Positions 26,824 through 35,182 of a stretch of 35,252 bases of DNA are shown piece by piece. The first letter of the stretch is position 1; each line of letters starts with the position of its first letter. The DNA comes from Sphingomonadaceae bacterium. Its GTDB lineage: Bacteria; Pseudomonadota; Alphaproteobacteria; Sphingomonadales; Sphingomonadaceae. The position numbers were made by a program, and so were the translations under genes. The DNA lies in contig JANYGC010000117.1 of assembly GCA_025359425.1 (NCBI GenBank), forward strand, positions 1 to 35,252, given 5' to 3'. The notes under the pieces are model-generated. The model saw only the letters and a list, made by a program, of their open reading frames with translations. It was not told the DNA's origin and did no database searches.

Positions 26824-26889
26824 CCCGCCTCTGTTATCGGGTCTCCGCGAGGAAGCTCTTTTAGTCCATAGAATTCCTGAGGTTTTGAA

Positions 26890-27024
26890 ATGAAGCGCAC
26901 TTTCCAGCCCAGCAACCTTGTTCGCGCTCGCCGCCATGGCTTCCGTTTGCGTTCGTCGACGGTTGGTGGCCGCAAGGTCCTGCGCGCGCGCCGCGCCCGC
27001 GGCCGCACCAAGCTGAGCGCCTGA
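26890..27024 (+). CDS. rpmH: 50S ribosomal protein L34
   Basis: 44 residues, [20 protein letters not shown] onward, with [15 protein letters not shown] at the end: the complete, highly conserved L34. It binds 23S rRNA. GAGG lies about 7 nt upstream of the ATG. It heads the classical rpmH–rnpA–yidD–yidC–engB cluster; rnpA starts 14 nt after its stop. Confidence 0.98.
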   Translation: MKRTFQPSNLVRARRHGFRLRSSTVGGRKVLRARRARGRTKLSA

Positions 27025-27038
27025 GCGCCACTTCCCAA

Positions 27039-27389
27039 ATGTCCGTCCTTACCCGGCGGGCTGATTTCCTAGCCGCAAACCGGGGCCTGCGCGTGGCGCG
27101 TCCCGGTTTTGTGCTGCTGGTAAACCCCAATCCGCACGAAGCGATCCGCTTCGGCATCACTGTCACCAAGAAGATCGGCAACGCCGTCGTCCGCAACCGG
27201 ATGAAGCGGCGCTTCCGCGCGCTGCTGCGCGAATTGCTGCCCGAGCAAGGCCTGCCCGCCCACGACCATGTCCTGATCGGCCGCGACGGCGGGGTCGAGC
27301 GCGATTTCACCAAGCTGCGCGACGAACTCACCGCTGCCCTCACCCGCGCCGCCCAAGGCAAAGGCGATCCGCCACGGCGGCGCAAGTGA
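27039..27389 (+). CDS. rnpA: Ribonuclease P protein component
   Basis: 116 residues. The RNR signature is in KKIGNAVVRNRMKRRFRALL (about residues 45–64), preceded by FGITVTKK, which is characteristic of RnpA. It assists the catalytic RNA in 5' maturation of tRNAs. The C-terminus is basic. In most relatives yidD starts at or near the rnpA end; here a 151-nt palindrome element intervenes. Confidence 0.95.
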   Translation: MSVLTRRADFLAANRGLRVARPGFVLLVNPNPHEAIRFGITVTKKIGNAVVRNRMKRRFRALLRELLPEQGLPAHDHVLIGRDGGVERDFTKLRDELTAALTRAAQGKGDPPRRRK

Positions 27390-27399
27390 AGCAGATTGC

Positions 27400-27550
27400 G
27401 CTCTCGCGAAGGCGCAAAGGCGCAAAGGACGGACGCGCCCGACCGAAGGTCGCTCGAATTTGCCGCGGTTTGGTTTTGGTATCGCTATTTTTGAAGCAGC
27501 TTGTTTGCCGCAAGCGCGGCCGCTTAGCGCCTTTGCGTCTTTGCGAGAGC
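27400..27550. repeat. Intergenic palindrome element D between rnpA and yidD
   Basis: The arms 27400–27423 and 27527–27550 are reverse complements with two mismatches in 24 nt and share the CTCTCGCGAAGGCGCAAAGG core with element C. The centre is about 103 nt and differs from that of element C. The right arm ends 8 nt before the yidD start. Confidence 0.8.
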
Positions 27551-27558
27551 CACTCTGC

Positions 27559-27768
27559 TTGAAACATGTGCTCATCCTGATCGCGCGCGGGTGGCAGTTG
27601 GGGCCGTCGCGGATTTTGCCGCCGACGTGTCGCTATTCGCCCTCATGCTCGCAGTATGCGATCGAGGCGCTGGGCAAATACGGCGCGATTAAGGGTGGCT
27701 GGCTGGCGTTCAAACGTATACTGCGCTGCCAGCCGTGGGGCGGCCATGGCCATGACCCGGTGCCTTGA
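27559..27768 (+). CDS. yidD: Membrane protein insertion efficiency factor YidD
   Basis: 69 residues from the TTG at 27559 (MKHVLILIARGWQLGPSRIL). The diagnostic block CRYSPSCSQYAIEALGKYGA is followed by GGWLAFKRILRCQPWGGHGHDPVP. It is an amphipathic membrane-associated protein that helps YidC insert proteins. The TTG was chosen by family N-terminus; GTG 27568 is an alternative. The open frame from 27460 would run through element D and is rejected. No good Shine–Dalgarno is visible upstream, probably because element D was placed there. Confidence 0.93.
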   Translation: MKHVLILIARGWQLGPSRILPPTCRYSPSCSQYAIEALGKYGAIKGGWLAFKRILRCQPWGGHGHDPVP

Positions 27769-27818
27769 CAGGCGCCGCTGCCTTCCCATTTGAACATAAC
27801 TTGACGCAGGGGCCCTGA

Positions 27819-29588
27819 GTGGACACGCAGAACTTACGCAACATGCTGCTCGCCGGTGCACTGGCGATGGCCATCCTGTTCGGGTGGGGAAAGGTCATGG
27901 AGCACTACTACCCCGGCATGAACAAGCCCGCCGTGCCCGCTGCCGGAGCGCCCGCCACTGGAACGGCGCCTGCAGCGCAAGCCTCTGGCTCGGCCAAGCC
28001 GACCCGCGAAGGCGGGTTGACCGATGCGGCCGACCTGGCGCTCGAGGCCAAGGACCTGACCACCGCGCTTAACCCCGCAACCCGCGTGCCGATCGCCGCG
28101 CCCGGGCTGTCGGGCTCGATCAACCTCATCGGCGGAGTGATCGACGACCTCTCGACCAATCGCCACACCGCTTCGGTCGAGAAGGGCTCCGGGCCGCAGC
28201 GGATCTTCTCGCCCGCCGGGACCCCGGCCCAGCAATACGCAAAATTCGGTTGGGTTAGCGCGACCGGTCAGGCCGACCCGGCATTGCCCGGCGACGGAAC
28301 CCGGTGGACCGTGCCCGCCGGGGCCAGACTCACCCCGCAAAGCCCGGTCGCATTGACCTGGACCAATGGCGCGAGCCAGACCTTCACGCTGACTTATGCG
28401 ATCGATGCGGACTACCTGATGACGGTCACGCAAGCGATCAGCAACAGCGCCGCCGCGCCGCTTGTCGCCAAGCCCTATGCGCTGATCGCGCGCACCGACA
28501 AGACCGCCAGCGCCAACGCCTGGAACCTCCATTCGGGCCCATTTGGCACGTTCGATGACAAGGTTTCGTTTGGCCCCAACTACAAGGATGTGGCCGAGGT
28601 GACCCAGATCAGCAATCCGGGCAGGACCGACTGGATCGGGTTTACCGACATCTATTGGATGAGCGCGCTGGTCCCCGACAAGACCGGCGCGACCAGCGAT
28701 TTCCGTTCGGCCGGCGGCGGTGTGTTTCGCGCCGACCTGATCTATCCGCTGGTCAACGTCGCACCGGGCCAGAGCCAGGCGCTGACCACCAGGCTGTTCG
28801 CCGGAGCCAAGGAAAGCTCATTGCTCGACCGCTACGAAGCTGGCGGCATTCCCAAGTTCGGCCTGGCGATCGACTGGGGCTGGTTCCGCTGGTTCGAAAA
28901 GCCGATTTTCAGCCTGCTCAAGTTCCTGTTCGGCCTCGTCGGCAACTTCGGGGTGGCGATCATCCTGCTCACGCTGATCGTGCGCGCGCTGATGTTCCCG
29001 GTGGCGCAGAAGCAGTTCGCCAGCATGGCGGCGATGAAGGCGATCCAGCCCAAGATGAAGGCGATCCAGGAACGCTACAAGGACGACAAGCCCAAGCAGC
29101 AGCAAGAGGTGATGGCGCTCTACAAGCAGGAAAAGGTCAATCCGCTCGCGGGCTGCCTGCCGATCTTCCTGCAGATCCCGGTGTTCTTCGCGCTGTACAA
29201 GGTGCTGACCCTGGCAGTCGAAATGCGCCACCAACCGTTCGTGCTGTGGATCAAGGACTTGTCCGCGCCCGATCCGGCGCATGTGCTCAACCTGTTCGGC
29301 TACCTGCCGTTCAATCCGCCCGCGTTCCTCGCGATCGGCGTGCTGGCAATCCTGCTGGGCATTTCGATGTACTTCCAGTTCAAGCTCAATCCAGCGCAGA
29401 TGGATCCCGCGCAGCAGCAGATCTTCGCCTTCATGCCGTGGATCATGATGTTCGTGATGGCGCCGTTCGCCGCTGGGCTGCTGATCTACTGGATCACCTC
29501 GAACTTCCTGACCATCGGCCAGCAGGCGTTCCTCTATTCGCGCCACCCGCAATTGAAGGCGCAAGCCGCCAAGGCCGACGGTGCCTGA
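27819..29588 (+). CDS. yidC: Membrane protein insertase YidC
   Basis: 589 residues, the Gram-negative form. An N-terminal membrane segment (NMLLAGALAMAILFGWGKV) is followed by a large periplasmic beta domain (about 30–340), then the conserved five-helix insertase core: FGVAIILLTLIVRALMFPVA with the cytoplasmic helical hairpin QKQFASMAAMKAIQPKMKAI, LAGCLPIFLQIPVFFALYKV, and the last segments near MPWIMMFVMAPFAAGLLIYW. It inserts membrane proteins alone or with SecYEG. GTG start, with AGGGG upstream. Its end overlaps engB by 8 nt. Confidence 0.97.
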   Translation: MDTQNLRNMLLAGALAMAILFGWGKVMEHYYPGMNKPAVPAAGAPATGTAPAAQASGSAKPTREGGLTDAADLALEAKDLTTALNPATRVPIAAPGLSGSINLIGGVIDDLSTNRHTASVEKGSGPQRIFSPAGTPAQQYAKFGWVSATGQADPALPGDGTRWTVPAGARLTPQSPVALTWTNGASQTFTLTYAIDADYLMTVTQAISNSAAAPLVAKPYALIARTDKTASANAWNLHSGPFGTFDDKVSFGPNYKDVAEVTQISNPGRTDWIGFTDIYWMSALVPDKTGATSDFRSAGGGVFRADLIYPLVNVAPGQSQALTTRLFAGAKESSLLDRYEAGGIPKFGLAIDWGWFRWFEKPIFSLLKFLFGLVGNFGVAIILLTLIVRALMFPVAQKQFASMAAMKAIQPKMKAIQERYKDDKPKQQQEVMALYKQEKVNPLAGCLPIFLQIPVFFALYKVLTLAVEMRHQPFVLWIKDLSAPDPAHVLNLFGYLPFNPPAFLAIGVLAILLGISMYFQFKLNPAQMDPAQQQIFAFMPWIMMFVMAPFAAGLLIYWITSNFLTIGQQAFLYSRHPQLKAQAAKADGA

Positions 29589-30240
29589 GGTTTTTCCCGA
29601 AACGCACGATGGACCCGACCTGACCGAGGCCGCACGCAAGCTGTTTGCGGGCCGGGTCGAGTTCCTCAAGAGCGCGCCGTCGCTGCAATATCTGCCCGAG
29701 CCCACCGTGCCCGAAGTGGCCTTTGCGGGGCGCTCCAACGTCGGCAAAAGCTCGCTGCTCAACGCGCTGACCGGGCGCAAGTCAATCGCGCGGGCCTCGG
29801 TCACCCCGGGCCGTACGCAGGAGCTGAACTTCTTCGAGGTGGGCGATCCTGCCGTGCTGCGGCTGGTCGATATGCCCGGCTACGGCTATGCCAAGGCCCC
29901 TAAATCTGTGGTCAAGGAATGGCAGCGCGTGGTCCGCGATTTCCTGCGCGGGCGCGCGGTGCTCAAGCGCACGTTGGTGCTGATCGATGCGCGCCACGGC
30001 CCCAAGGATGTCGACCGTGAGATGATGGCGATGCTCGACGAGGCTGCGGTCGGCTACCGGCTGGTGATCACCAAAGCCGACAAGATCAAGGCGAGCGAAC
30101 TCGCCGCCGCGCTGCTCGCCACCCAGACCGAGGCGCGCAAACATTCTGCGGCCTATCCGGTGATCCACGTCACTTCGGCGGAAAAGGGCATGGGCATCCC
30201 CGAACTGCGCGCCGCTGTGCTGGGCGACGCGTCGATCTGA
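29581..30240 (+). CDS. engB: Ribosome biogenesis GTP-binding protein EngB/YihA/YsxC
   Basis: 219 residues. GTPase motifs: G1 GRSNVGKS, G2-like VTPGRTQELNFF, G3 DMPGYGYA, G4 TKAD and G5 VTSAEKG. It acts in late assembly of the 50S subunit. The GTG at 29581 overlaps the yidC end; no in-frame ATG lies nearby, so GTG is the likely start. It ends the five-gene cluster. In many sphingomonads I recall argB following engB, but here an opposing phosphodiesterase gene follows. Confidence 0.95.
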   Translation: MPEVFPETHDGPDLTEAARKLFAGRVEFLKSAPSLQYLPEPTVPEVAFAGRSNVGKSSLLNALTGRKSIARASVTPGRTQELNFFEVGDPAVLRLVDMPGYGYAKAPKSVVKEWQRVVRDFLRGRAVLKRTLVLIDARHGPKDVDREMMAMLDEAAVGYRLVITKADKIKASELAAALLATQTEARKHSAAYPVIHVTSAEKGMGIPELRAAVLGDASI

Positions 30241-30279
30241 TTTCTCTGTCCGAAAGCAATCTTAGCATCGCTGCCTAAA

Positions 30280-31617
30280 TCAATACGCCAGCGCCGGTAG
30301 CTCCGCACCGCCCAGCCGCACGTGCATAATCGCGGCAAGAGTGGGTGCGATCGAGCGCATGTCGATCACTCCGAGCGACCGCCCTTTTGGTATCTTCGGG
30401 CCGATCATCATGAAGGTCGACTGCATGGTATCGCGGGCCGGGAAATAGCCGTGCGTGCCCTTGGAATGCGATGCAGTGGCCAGCCCGCCGGCGGCGGCGG
30501 CAAAATTGCCTGCGCTGAAGCCGGGCTGAAAATCGATGAAAAAGCTGGCCAAGGGGTTCCCGCGCATGCCCGCAATTTCGGATTTGACGGCGATTGTGGC
30601 GATGCCGTTGGCGGGATCGACTTTCAGCCCGGTCAACACCCCGGCCACCCGGGCCTGCAACGCCGGATCGCCCGGCCGCGCCAGCACGACCGCTGCGCTG
30701 CCGCCCGAGGGCCAGGGCATCGCCTCCCAGTTCTTGACCTTGCCACCGGCATCGAGCGTGATCAGGCCCGCATCGATAAATGCGCGGAACAGGTTGGTCT
30801 CGTGTCCGATCGGCGCAAACCCGTGATCGCTGACCACCACGATAACCGCGCCCGGATATGCCTTGCGCTCGGCGGCGATCAGCGTGCCGACAATCGTATC
30901 GATTCGTTCAAGCACGCCATGCGCGGGCGGCGTGCCCGGGCCATCGGCATGCTGCTGGTGATCGAGCCCGGTCAGGTACACCGTGGCGAATTGCGGCCGG
31001 TGCCGCGCAATCAGTGCAACTGCAAAACGCCCGCGATTTTCATCGCCTTCGATGCTCTCATCGATACCCCGCGCGTAAGTCTCACCGGTCGCCGTCTCGA
31101 GTTCGGGGATCAGCCCGGGGGTGGCGAGCGCGGCCAGCATCTTGGCATCGTCGGCATGGCCGCTGCGCCAGATCTGCGGCAGGTTCCAAGTGATGCCTTT
31201 CGCGCCCACGCTGACCGGCCAGTGGACGTTGGCAACGCTGAGGCCGCCTGCTGCGGCGGCTTGCCACAGAGTCGGCACCTTGATGTCGCTCGCGAACCAG
31301 TACCAGCCGCTGTAGTTGATCTGCAGCGGATCGAAGGTGGTGTTGCTGAAAATCCCGTGCCGCGCCGGGCTGGCGCCGGTGATCAGGGTGGTGTGGCTGG
31401 GATAGGTCACCGTCGGCAGCACCCCGCGCACCCTGTCCGCGTACGTCCCCTCGCTCAGGAAGCGGCGCAAGTTGGGGACCTTCAGCCCGCGCGCGGGCGC
31501 GTCGATCACATCGCCCGGGCGCAGCCCGTCGATCGAGATCAGCAGGACCGGCGCGGCCGCAGCCGGTGAGGCAAAGACCAGCAATGCGCCGAGCGCCAAG
31601 ACAATCCGCGACATCAT
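30280..31617 (-). CDS. Exported type I phosphodiesterase / nucleotide pyrophosphatase (alkaline phosphatase superfamily)
   Basis: 445 residues. Signal peptide MMSRIVLALGALLVFASPAAA. The metal-binding Asp is in LISIDGLRPGD, the nucleophile Thr in LPTVTYPSHTTLITG, the NPP-type SNTTFDP follows, then VYLTGLDHQQHADGP and VVVSDHGF supply further ligands; a last His is in KGTHGYFP. NPP-family enzymes hydrolyse phosphodiester bonds of nucleotides or lipids in the periplasm; the substrate cannot be deduced. A second ATG at 31614 is equally possible. It starts 10 nt after the VOC gene and is likely cotranscribed with it. Confidence 0.9.
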   Translation of the reverse strand: MMSRIVLALGALLVFASPAAAAPVLLISIDGLRPGDVIDAPARGLKVPNLRRFLSEGTYADRVRGVLPTVTYPSHTTLITGASPARHGIFSNTTFDPLQINYSGWYWFASDIKVPTLWQAAAAGGLSVANVHWPVSVGAKGITWNLPQIWRSGHADDAKMLAALATPGLIPELETATGETYARGIDESIEGDENRGRFAVALIARHRPQFATVYLTGLDHQQHADGPGTPPAHGVLERIDTIVGTLIAAERKAYPGAVIVVVSDHGFAPIGHETNLFRAFIDAGLITLDAGGKVKNWEAMPWPSGGSAAVVLARPGDPALQARVAGVLTGLKVDPANGIATIAVKSEIAGMRGNPLASFFIDFQPGFSAGNFAAAAGGLATASHSKGTHGYFPARDTMQSTFMMIGPKIPKGRSLGVIDMRSIAPTLAAIMHVRLGGAELPALAY

Positions 31618-31627
31618 TTCGGGTCCC

Positions 31628-32050
31628 CTATTTCGCAAACAACTGCCCCAGATTGGCAAAGGCTTTCATCTCGATCGCATTGCCCGACGGATCGCGAAAA
31701 AACATCGTCGCCTGTTCGCCCGGTTCGCCCTTGAAACGAATGTAGGGCTCGATCTCGAACTTGGTGCCCGCTGCGCTGAGCCGTTCGGCCAGCGCCTGCC
31801 AATCCTCCAGCGTCAGCACGATCCCGAAATGCGGCACCGGCACGCCGTGGCCATCGACCGGGTTGGTGCCCGCATCCGCGCTCGCGCTTTCACCGACGCA
31901 ATGCGCCACGATCTGGTGGCCGTAGAAGTCGAAATCGATCCAGCTGTCCGAACTGCGCCCTTCGGGGCAGCCCATGGTCCCGCCCCAGAAGGCCCGGGCT
32001 TCGGCAAGGTTGCGGACCGGGAAGGCGAGGTGAAAGGGGCGCAGGGTCAT
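31628..32050 (-). CDS. VOC-superfamily (glyoxalase/dioxygenase-like) protein
   Basis: 140 residues. The paired beta-alpha-beta-beta-beta modules begin [20 protein letters not shown] and [20 protein letters not shown]. Candidate metal ligands are His7, the His in PHFGIV and the Glu in [13 protein letters not shown]. Members include glyoxalases, bleomycin-resistance proteins and ring-cleavage enzymes, so the substrate is open. The ATG at 32050 is the only reasonable start. The exported phosphodiesterase follows it in the same transcript. Confidence 0.87.
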   Translation of the reverse strand: MTLRPFHLAFPVRNLAEARAFWGGTMGCPEGRSSDSWIDFDFYGHQIVAHCVGESASADAGTNPVDGHGVPVPHFGIVLTLEDWQALAERLSAAGTKFEIEPYIRFKGEPGEQATMFFRDPSGNAIEMKAFANLGQLFAK

Positions 32051-32198
32051 GGTCGCTGCCTAGCCGAGATTTGTCTTTCCTACAGCCCCGATTCGCGCCC
32101 AGGTTCGCTTTTGCGCGCGGGCGGCGGTAGGGGCGCTGGCCGGGACCACGTGGGGTCGCACCGCCCGGGGTAACCGGACTTCCCGGGGCATGGTTTTG

Positions 32199-32219
32199 GT
32201 GTGACCTTCGTGTGACCTT
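32199..32219 (+). repeat. Tandem GTGTGACCTT direct repeat upstream of the GST gene
   Basis: GTGTGACCTT occurs at 32199–32208 and again at 32210–32219, an exact 11-nt period (one helical turn), 45 nt before the GST start. This could be a two-site operator or an activator site; nothing more can be said from sequence. Confidence 0.4.
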
Positions 32220-32264
32220 GTTCAGTCTCGACAGGGCCAAGCTGAACGGGTAGCGGTGAACGGC

Positions 32265-32933
32265 ATGAAGCTGATCATCGGCAACAAGAACTATTCGAGC
32301 TGGTCGCTGCGCGGCTGGCTGGCGGCCAAACAATCGGGGCTGGCCTTCGAGGAAATCCAGGTGCCGCTGTATGGCGACGACTGGAACACCGCCAAGAAGC
32401 GCAACGATGACATCGCCCCGTCATCGGGCAAGGTCCCGGTGCTGTGGGACGGCGACGCGGTGGTGTGGGACAGCCTGGCGATCGTCGAATACCTGGCCGA
32501 CAAGGTCGGGCGCGACCGGTTCTGGCCCAAGGAAGACGATGCCCGCGCGATGGCCCGCTCGATGGTCGCCGAAATGCACTCCTCGTTCCTGGCGCTGCGT
32601 GAACAATGCCCGATGAATGTGCGCCGCAAGGTCGAGGGCGCGCAGATCGATGAGGCGGCCAAGGCCGACGTGGTCCGGATCCTGACGTTGTGGGCTGAGG
32701 CCCGCGCAAGGTTCGGGCGCGGTGGGCCGTACCTGTTCGGCACATTCAGCGCGGCAGACATCTTTTTTGCCCCCGTCGTCAGCCGGTTCATCTCCTACGG
32801 GATCGCGGTGCCCGGCTTCGCGCTCGCCTACATGGAGGCGGTGTGGAGCCATGAATGGCTGCAAAGCTGGATCGCCGCCGCTGAGGCCGAGGATTCGGTG
32901 ATCGAGCAGTTCGAGACGCCGGTCAAAAAGTAG
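32265..32933 (+). CDS. Glutathione S-transferase family protein
   Basis: 222 residues. The N-terminal thioredoxin-like domain has MKLIIGNKNYSSWSLRGWLA with the probable catalytic Ser in SSWS, the cis-Pro in SGKVPVLWDG, and the glutathione-binding DSLAIVEYLAD. The C-terminal helical domain (about 90–222) includes LFGTFSAADIFFAPVVSRF. It likely conjugates or reduces with glutathione in the cytoplasm. The ATG at 32265 is preferred to a GTG at 32256. It converges with the LysE gene. Confidence 0.92.
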   Translation: MKLIIGNKNYSSWSLRGWLAAKQSGLAFEEIQVPLYGDDWNTAKKRNDDIAPSSGKVPVLWDGDAVVWDSLAIVEYLADKVGRDRFWPKEDDARAMARSMVAEMHSSFLALREQCPMNVRRKVEGAQIDEAAKADVVRILTLWAEARARFGRGGPYLFGTFSAADIFFAPVVSRFISYGIAVPGFALAYMEAVWSHEWLQSWIAAAEAEDSVIEQFETPVKK

Positions 32934-32940
32934 CGCCTCG

Positions 32941-33543
32941 CTACCCGGCGAGGAACCACGCCGCCACGCCGACCATCACCACCGACATGCCCCGCCGCAC
33001 CCAGCGTGTGCGTGCCGCATCGCTGAGCCAGGCATGTGCCCGCGCCGCGCTGAGCACGATGAACAGATGCACCGCAGTCGCGATCACCACGCTGACCAGC
33101 CCCAGCACGAAGGCCTGGCGCAGTTGCAGCGCCCCGCCGGTCAGGAACGGCGGAACCACCACCAGAAAAAACACGAACGCCTTGGGATTGGCCGTGTTGA
33201 GCAGCAGCCCCGCGGCAAACCCGTTGCGCTCGTCGTGGGGCGTGGGTTTGGCCGCTTCATCGCTCCAGGTGCGCCACGCCAGGACCAGCATCAGCACCGC
33301 GCCCGCGCGGCGCAGCCACACCTGCAGTTCGGGTTGCGCCCGCATCAGTTCGGCCAGCCCCGCCGCTGCGAGCATGGCGTTGAGCATCAGCCCGATCGCA
33401 ATCCCGGCGGTTGCCGCCAACCCGGCACGGCGGCCCTTGGTCAGCGACAGCCCGGCCAGCCACGCCATGTTGATCCCGGGGGTCGCTTCGAGGATCGCCA
33501 CCGCCAGGACAAAGCCCAGCCAATCGATCTCGGCTCCGCTCAA
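32941..33543 (-). CDS. LysE/RhtB-family amino-acid exporter
   Basis: 200 residues with about six hydrophobic segments. LEATPGINMAWLAGLSLTKG near the N-terminus aligns with the family's TPGPN...V..S...G block, although the second Pro of PGP is replaced by Ile; NTANPKAFVFFLVVVPPFL is the second conserved block. Such proteins export amino acids or related small metabolites by proton exchange. The TTG at 33543 overlaps the stop of the cupin gene upstream, implying coupled translation. Confidence 0.87.
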   Translation of the reverse strand: MSGAEIDWLGFVLAVAILEATPGINMAWLAGLSLTKGRRAGLAATAGIAIGLMLNAMLAAAGLAELMRAQPELQVWLRRAGAVLMLVLAWRTWSDEAAKPTPHDERNGFAAGLLLNTANPKAFVFFLVVVPPFLTGGALQLRQAFVLGLVSVVIATAVHLFIVLSAARAHAWLSDAARTRWVRRGMSVVMVGVAAWFLAG

Positions 33544-33989
33544 AACTCGCTGCCGTCCTTGCGCCGCTGTGCGCCGATACCCGCCGCCAGGTGCATATCG
33601 ATATCGGGGTAATGACAGGTGCTGTCCCCGGCCCGGCCAATCGCCACAAAGCTGCACGGCTGGTCCGAGCGGTTCTGTAGGACATGGCCGTTGCCGTCGT
33701 TCTTGGGAAATGCGGCAACATCGCCCGGACGCATCGGGGTTTCACCGCTGGCGTCGACCAGTACCGCCTCGCCGCTGAGCATCACCACCAGCTCGTCCTC
33801 GCCCTCGTGCCAGTGGCGCTGGCTCGACCAGGCACCGGGTTCAAGCACCACATGGCTGACCCCGAAATCTTCCAGCCCGGCGGCCGGAGCAAGCCGCCGA
33901 TACCAGCGGCCTTGCACCACATCGGCATAGACCGGGGGATAGCCGGTGGCATTGGTTTGGGCGATGCTGTCGAGGTCGAGTTTGGGCAT
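33540..33989 (-). CDS. Cupin-domain protein
   Basis: 149 residues. Cupin motif 1 is HWHEGEDELVVMLSGEAVL (two His and a Glu as metal ligands), then PMRPGDVAAFPKNDGNGHVL supplies motif 2 with the last His. The residues before it (VVLEPGAWSS) form the first strands. No specific enzyme is indicated. The ATG at 33989 is preferred to the GTG at 33998. It is in an operon with the LysE exporter and divergent from dapE. Confidence 0.9.
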   Translation of the reverse strand: MPKLDLDSIAQTNATGYPPVYADVVQGRWYRRLAPAAGLEDFGVSHVVLEPGAWSSQRHWHEGEDELVVMLSGEAVLVDASGETPMRPGDVAAFPKNDGNGHVLQNRSDQPCSFVAIGRAGDSTCHYPDIDMHLAAGIGAQRRKDGSEF

Positions 33990-34044
33990 GGCTGGCACTC
34001 TCGCTTGTCACTTTGCCGCCTAGCCCATATGCCCAAGCGAAGCC

Positions 34045-35178
34045 ATGCACACCACCTCTCCTTCCGTCGTCGATCTGGCCGAAGCGCTGATCGCTTGCCC
34101 CAGCGTCACCCCGGCGGCGGGGCTGGTGTTCGATTGCCTGCAAGGCCAGCTCGAACCGCTCGGGTTTGCGGTCCACCGCTTCCATTCGGGCGAGGCCCCC
34201 GACGGCCCGGTTGAGAACCTGTTCGCGGTCCGCCAGGGCCCTCCCGGCACCCGCCACTTCGCCTTTGCCGGGCACGTCGACGTGGTCCCACCGGGTGAAG
34301 GCTGGACCAGCGCTCCGTTTGCGCCGGAACTGCGCGGCAGTCTTTTGTACGGCCGCGGGGCGGTTGACATGAAGGGCGCAATCGCCGCGATGCTCGCCGC
34401 CGTGGCGCAGGTTGCGATGGAAGCCGGGACGATCAGCTTCATCATCACCGGCGACGAGGAAGGCCCAGCGCGGTTCGGCACCGTTGCGGTGATCGAGCAC
34501 ATGCGCGCGGTCGGCGCGATCCCTGACCTGTGCCTGGTCGGCGAACCGACTTCGGTGGCCCGGCTGGGCGACATGATGAAGATCGGACGGCGCGGTTCGG
34601 TCAACGTCTGGCTCGAGGTTGCGGGCAAGGAAGGCCACGTCGCCTACCCGCATCTGGCCGACAACCCGATCACCCGGCTGATCGCGCTGCTGACCGAACT
34701 CAAGGCATACACGCTCGACAAAGGGACCGACTGGTTCCAGCCCTCGAACCTCGAGATCACCGATGTGACCGTGGGCAACCCGGCCACCAACGTGATCCCG
34801 CCCCGGGCATCGGCGCGGCTGTCGATCCGCTTCAACGATCGGCACAGCGGAGCAAAGCTGTCCAAGCTGGTGTGCGATCTCGCTGAAAAGCACGGCGGCA
34901 CCGCGCGCCCGGTGGTCTCGGGTGAAGCCTTCCTGACCCCGCCCGGAGCCTTCTCGGCGCTGGTCGCCGCGGCGGTCGAGGCGGAAACCGGGATTGCGCC
35001 CGAAGCCAGCACCACCGGCGGCACCTCGGACGCACGGTTCCTCAAGGACTTGTGCCCGGTGATCGAATTCGGGCTGTGCAACGCGACGATGCACAAGCGC
35101 GACGAGGCAGTCGCGGTGGCGGATCTGGAGGCGCTGGTGCGGATATACGCGCGGATCGCCAAGGCGGCTTTGGCATGA
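34045..35178 (+). CDS. dapE: Succinyl-diaminopimelate desuccinylase
   Basis: 377 residues of the M20 family. Zinc ligands and catalytic residues are in GHVDVVPPG, GRGAVDMKG (bridging Asp), GDEEGPA (catalytic Glu and ligand), CLVGEPTS and the late His in CNATMHKRDE; GGTSDARF is typical of DapE rather than ArgE. It releases succinate from N-succinyl-LL-diaminopimelate in the lysine and peptidoglycan precursor pathway. A palindrome element begins 5 nt after its stop. Confidence 0.95.
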   Translation: MHTTSPSVVDLAEALIACPSVTPAAGLVFDCLQGQLEPLGFAVHRFHSGEAPDGPVENLFAVRQGPPGTRHFAFAGHVDVVPPGEGWTSAPFAPELRGSLLYGRGAVDMKGAIAAMLAAVAQVAMEAGTISFIITGDEEGPARFGTVAVIEHMRAVGAIPDLCLVGEPTSVARLGDMMKIGRRGSVNVWLEVAGKEGHVAYPHLADNPITRLIALLTELKAYTLDKGTDWFQPSNLEITDVTVGNPATNVIPPRASARLSIRFNDRHSGAKLSKLVCDLAEKHGGTARPVVSGEAFLTPPGAFSALVAAAVEAETGIAPEASTTGGTSDARFLKDLCPVIEFGLCNATMHKRDEAVAVADLEALVRIYARIAKAALA

Positions 35179-35182
35179 CGTC

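Noticed and set aside
27460..27558. N-terminal extension of YidD from an ATG inside element D
   Set aside because: The extension is encoded by the palindrome and has no YidD similarity; family members start at the MK..LI segment encoded from 27559.
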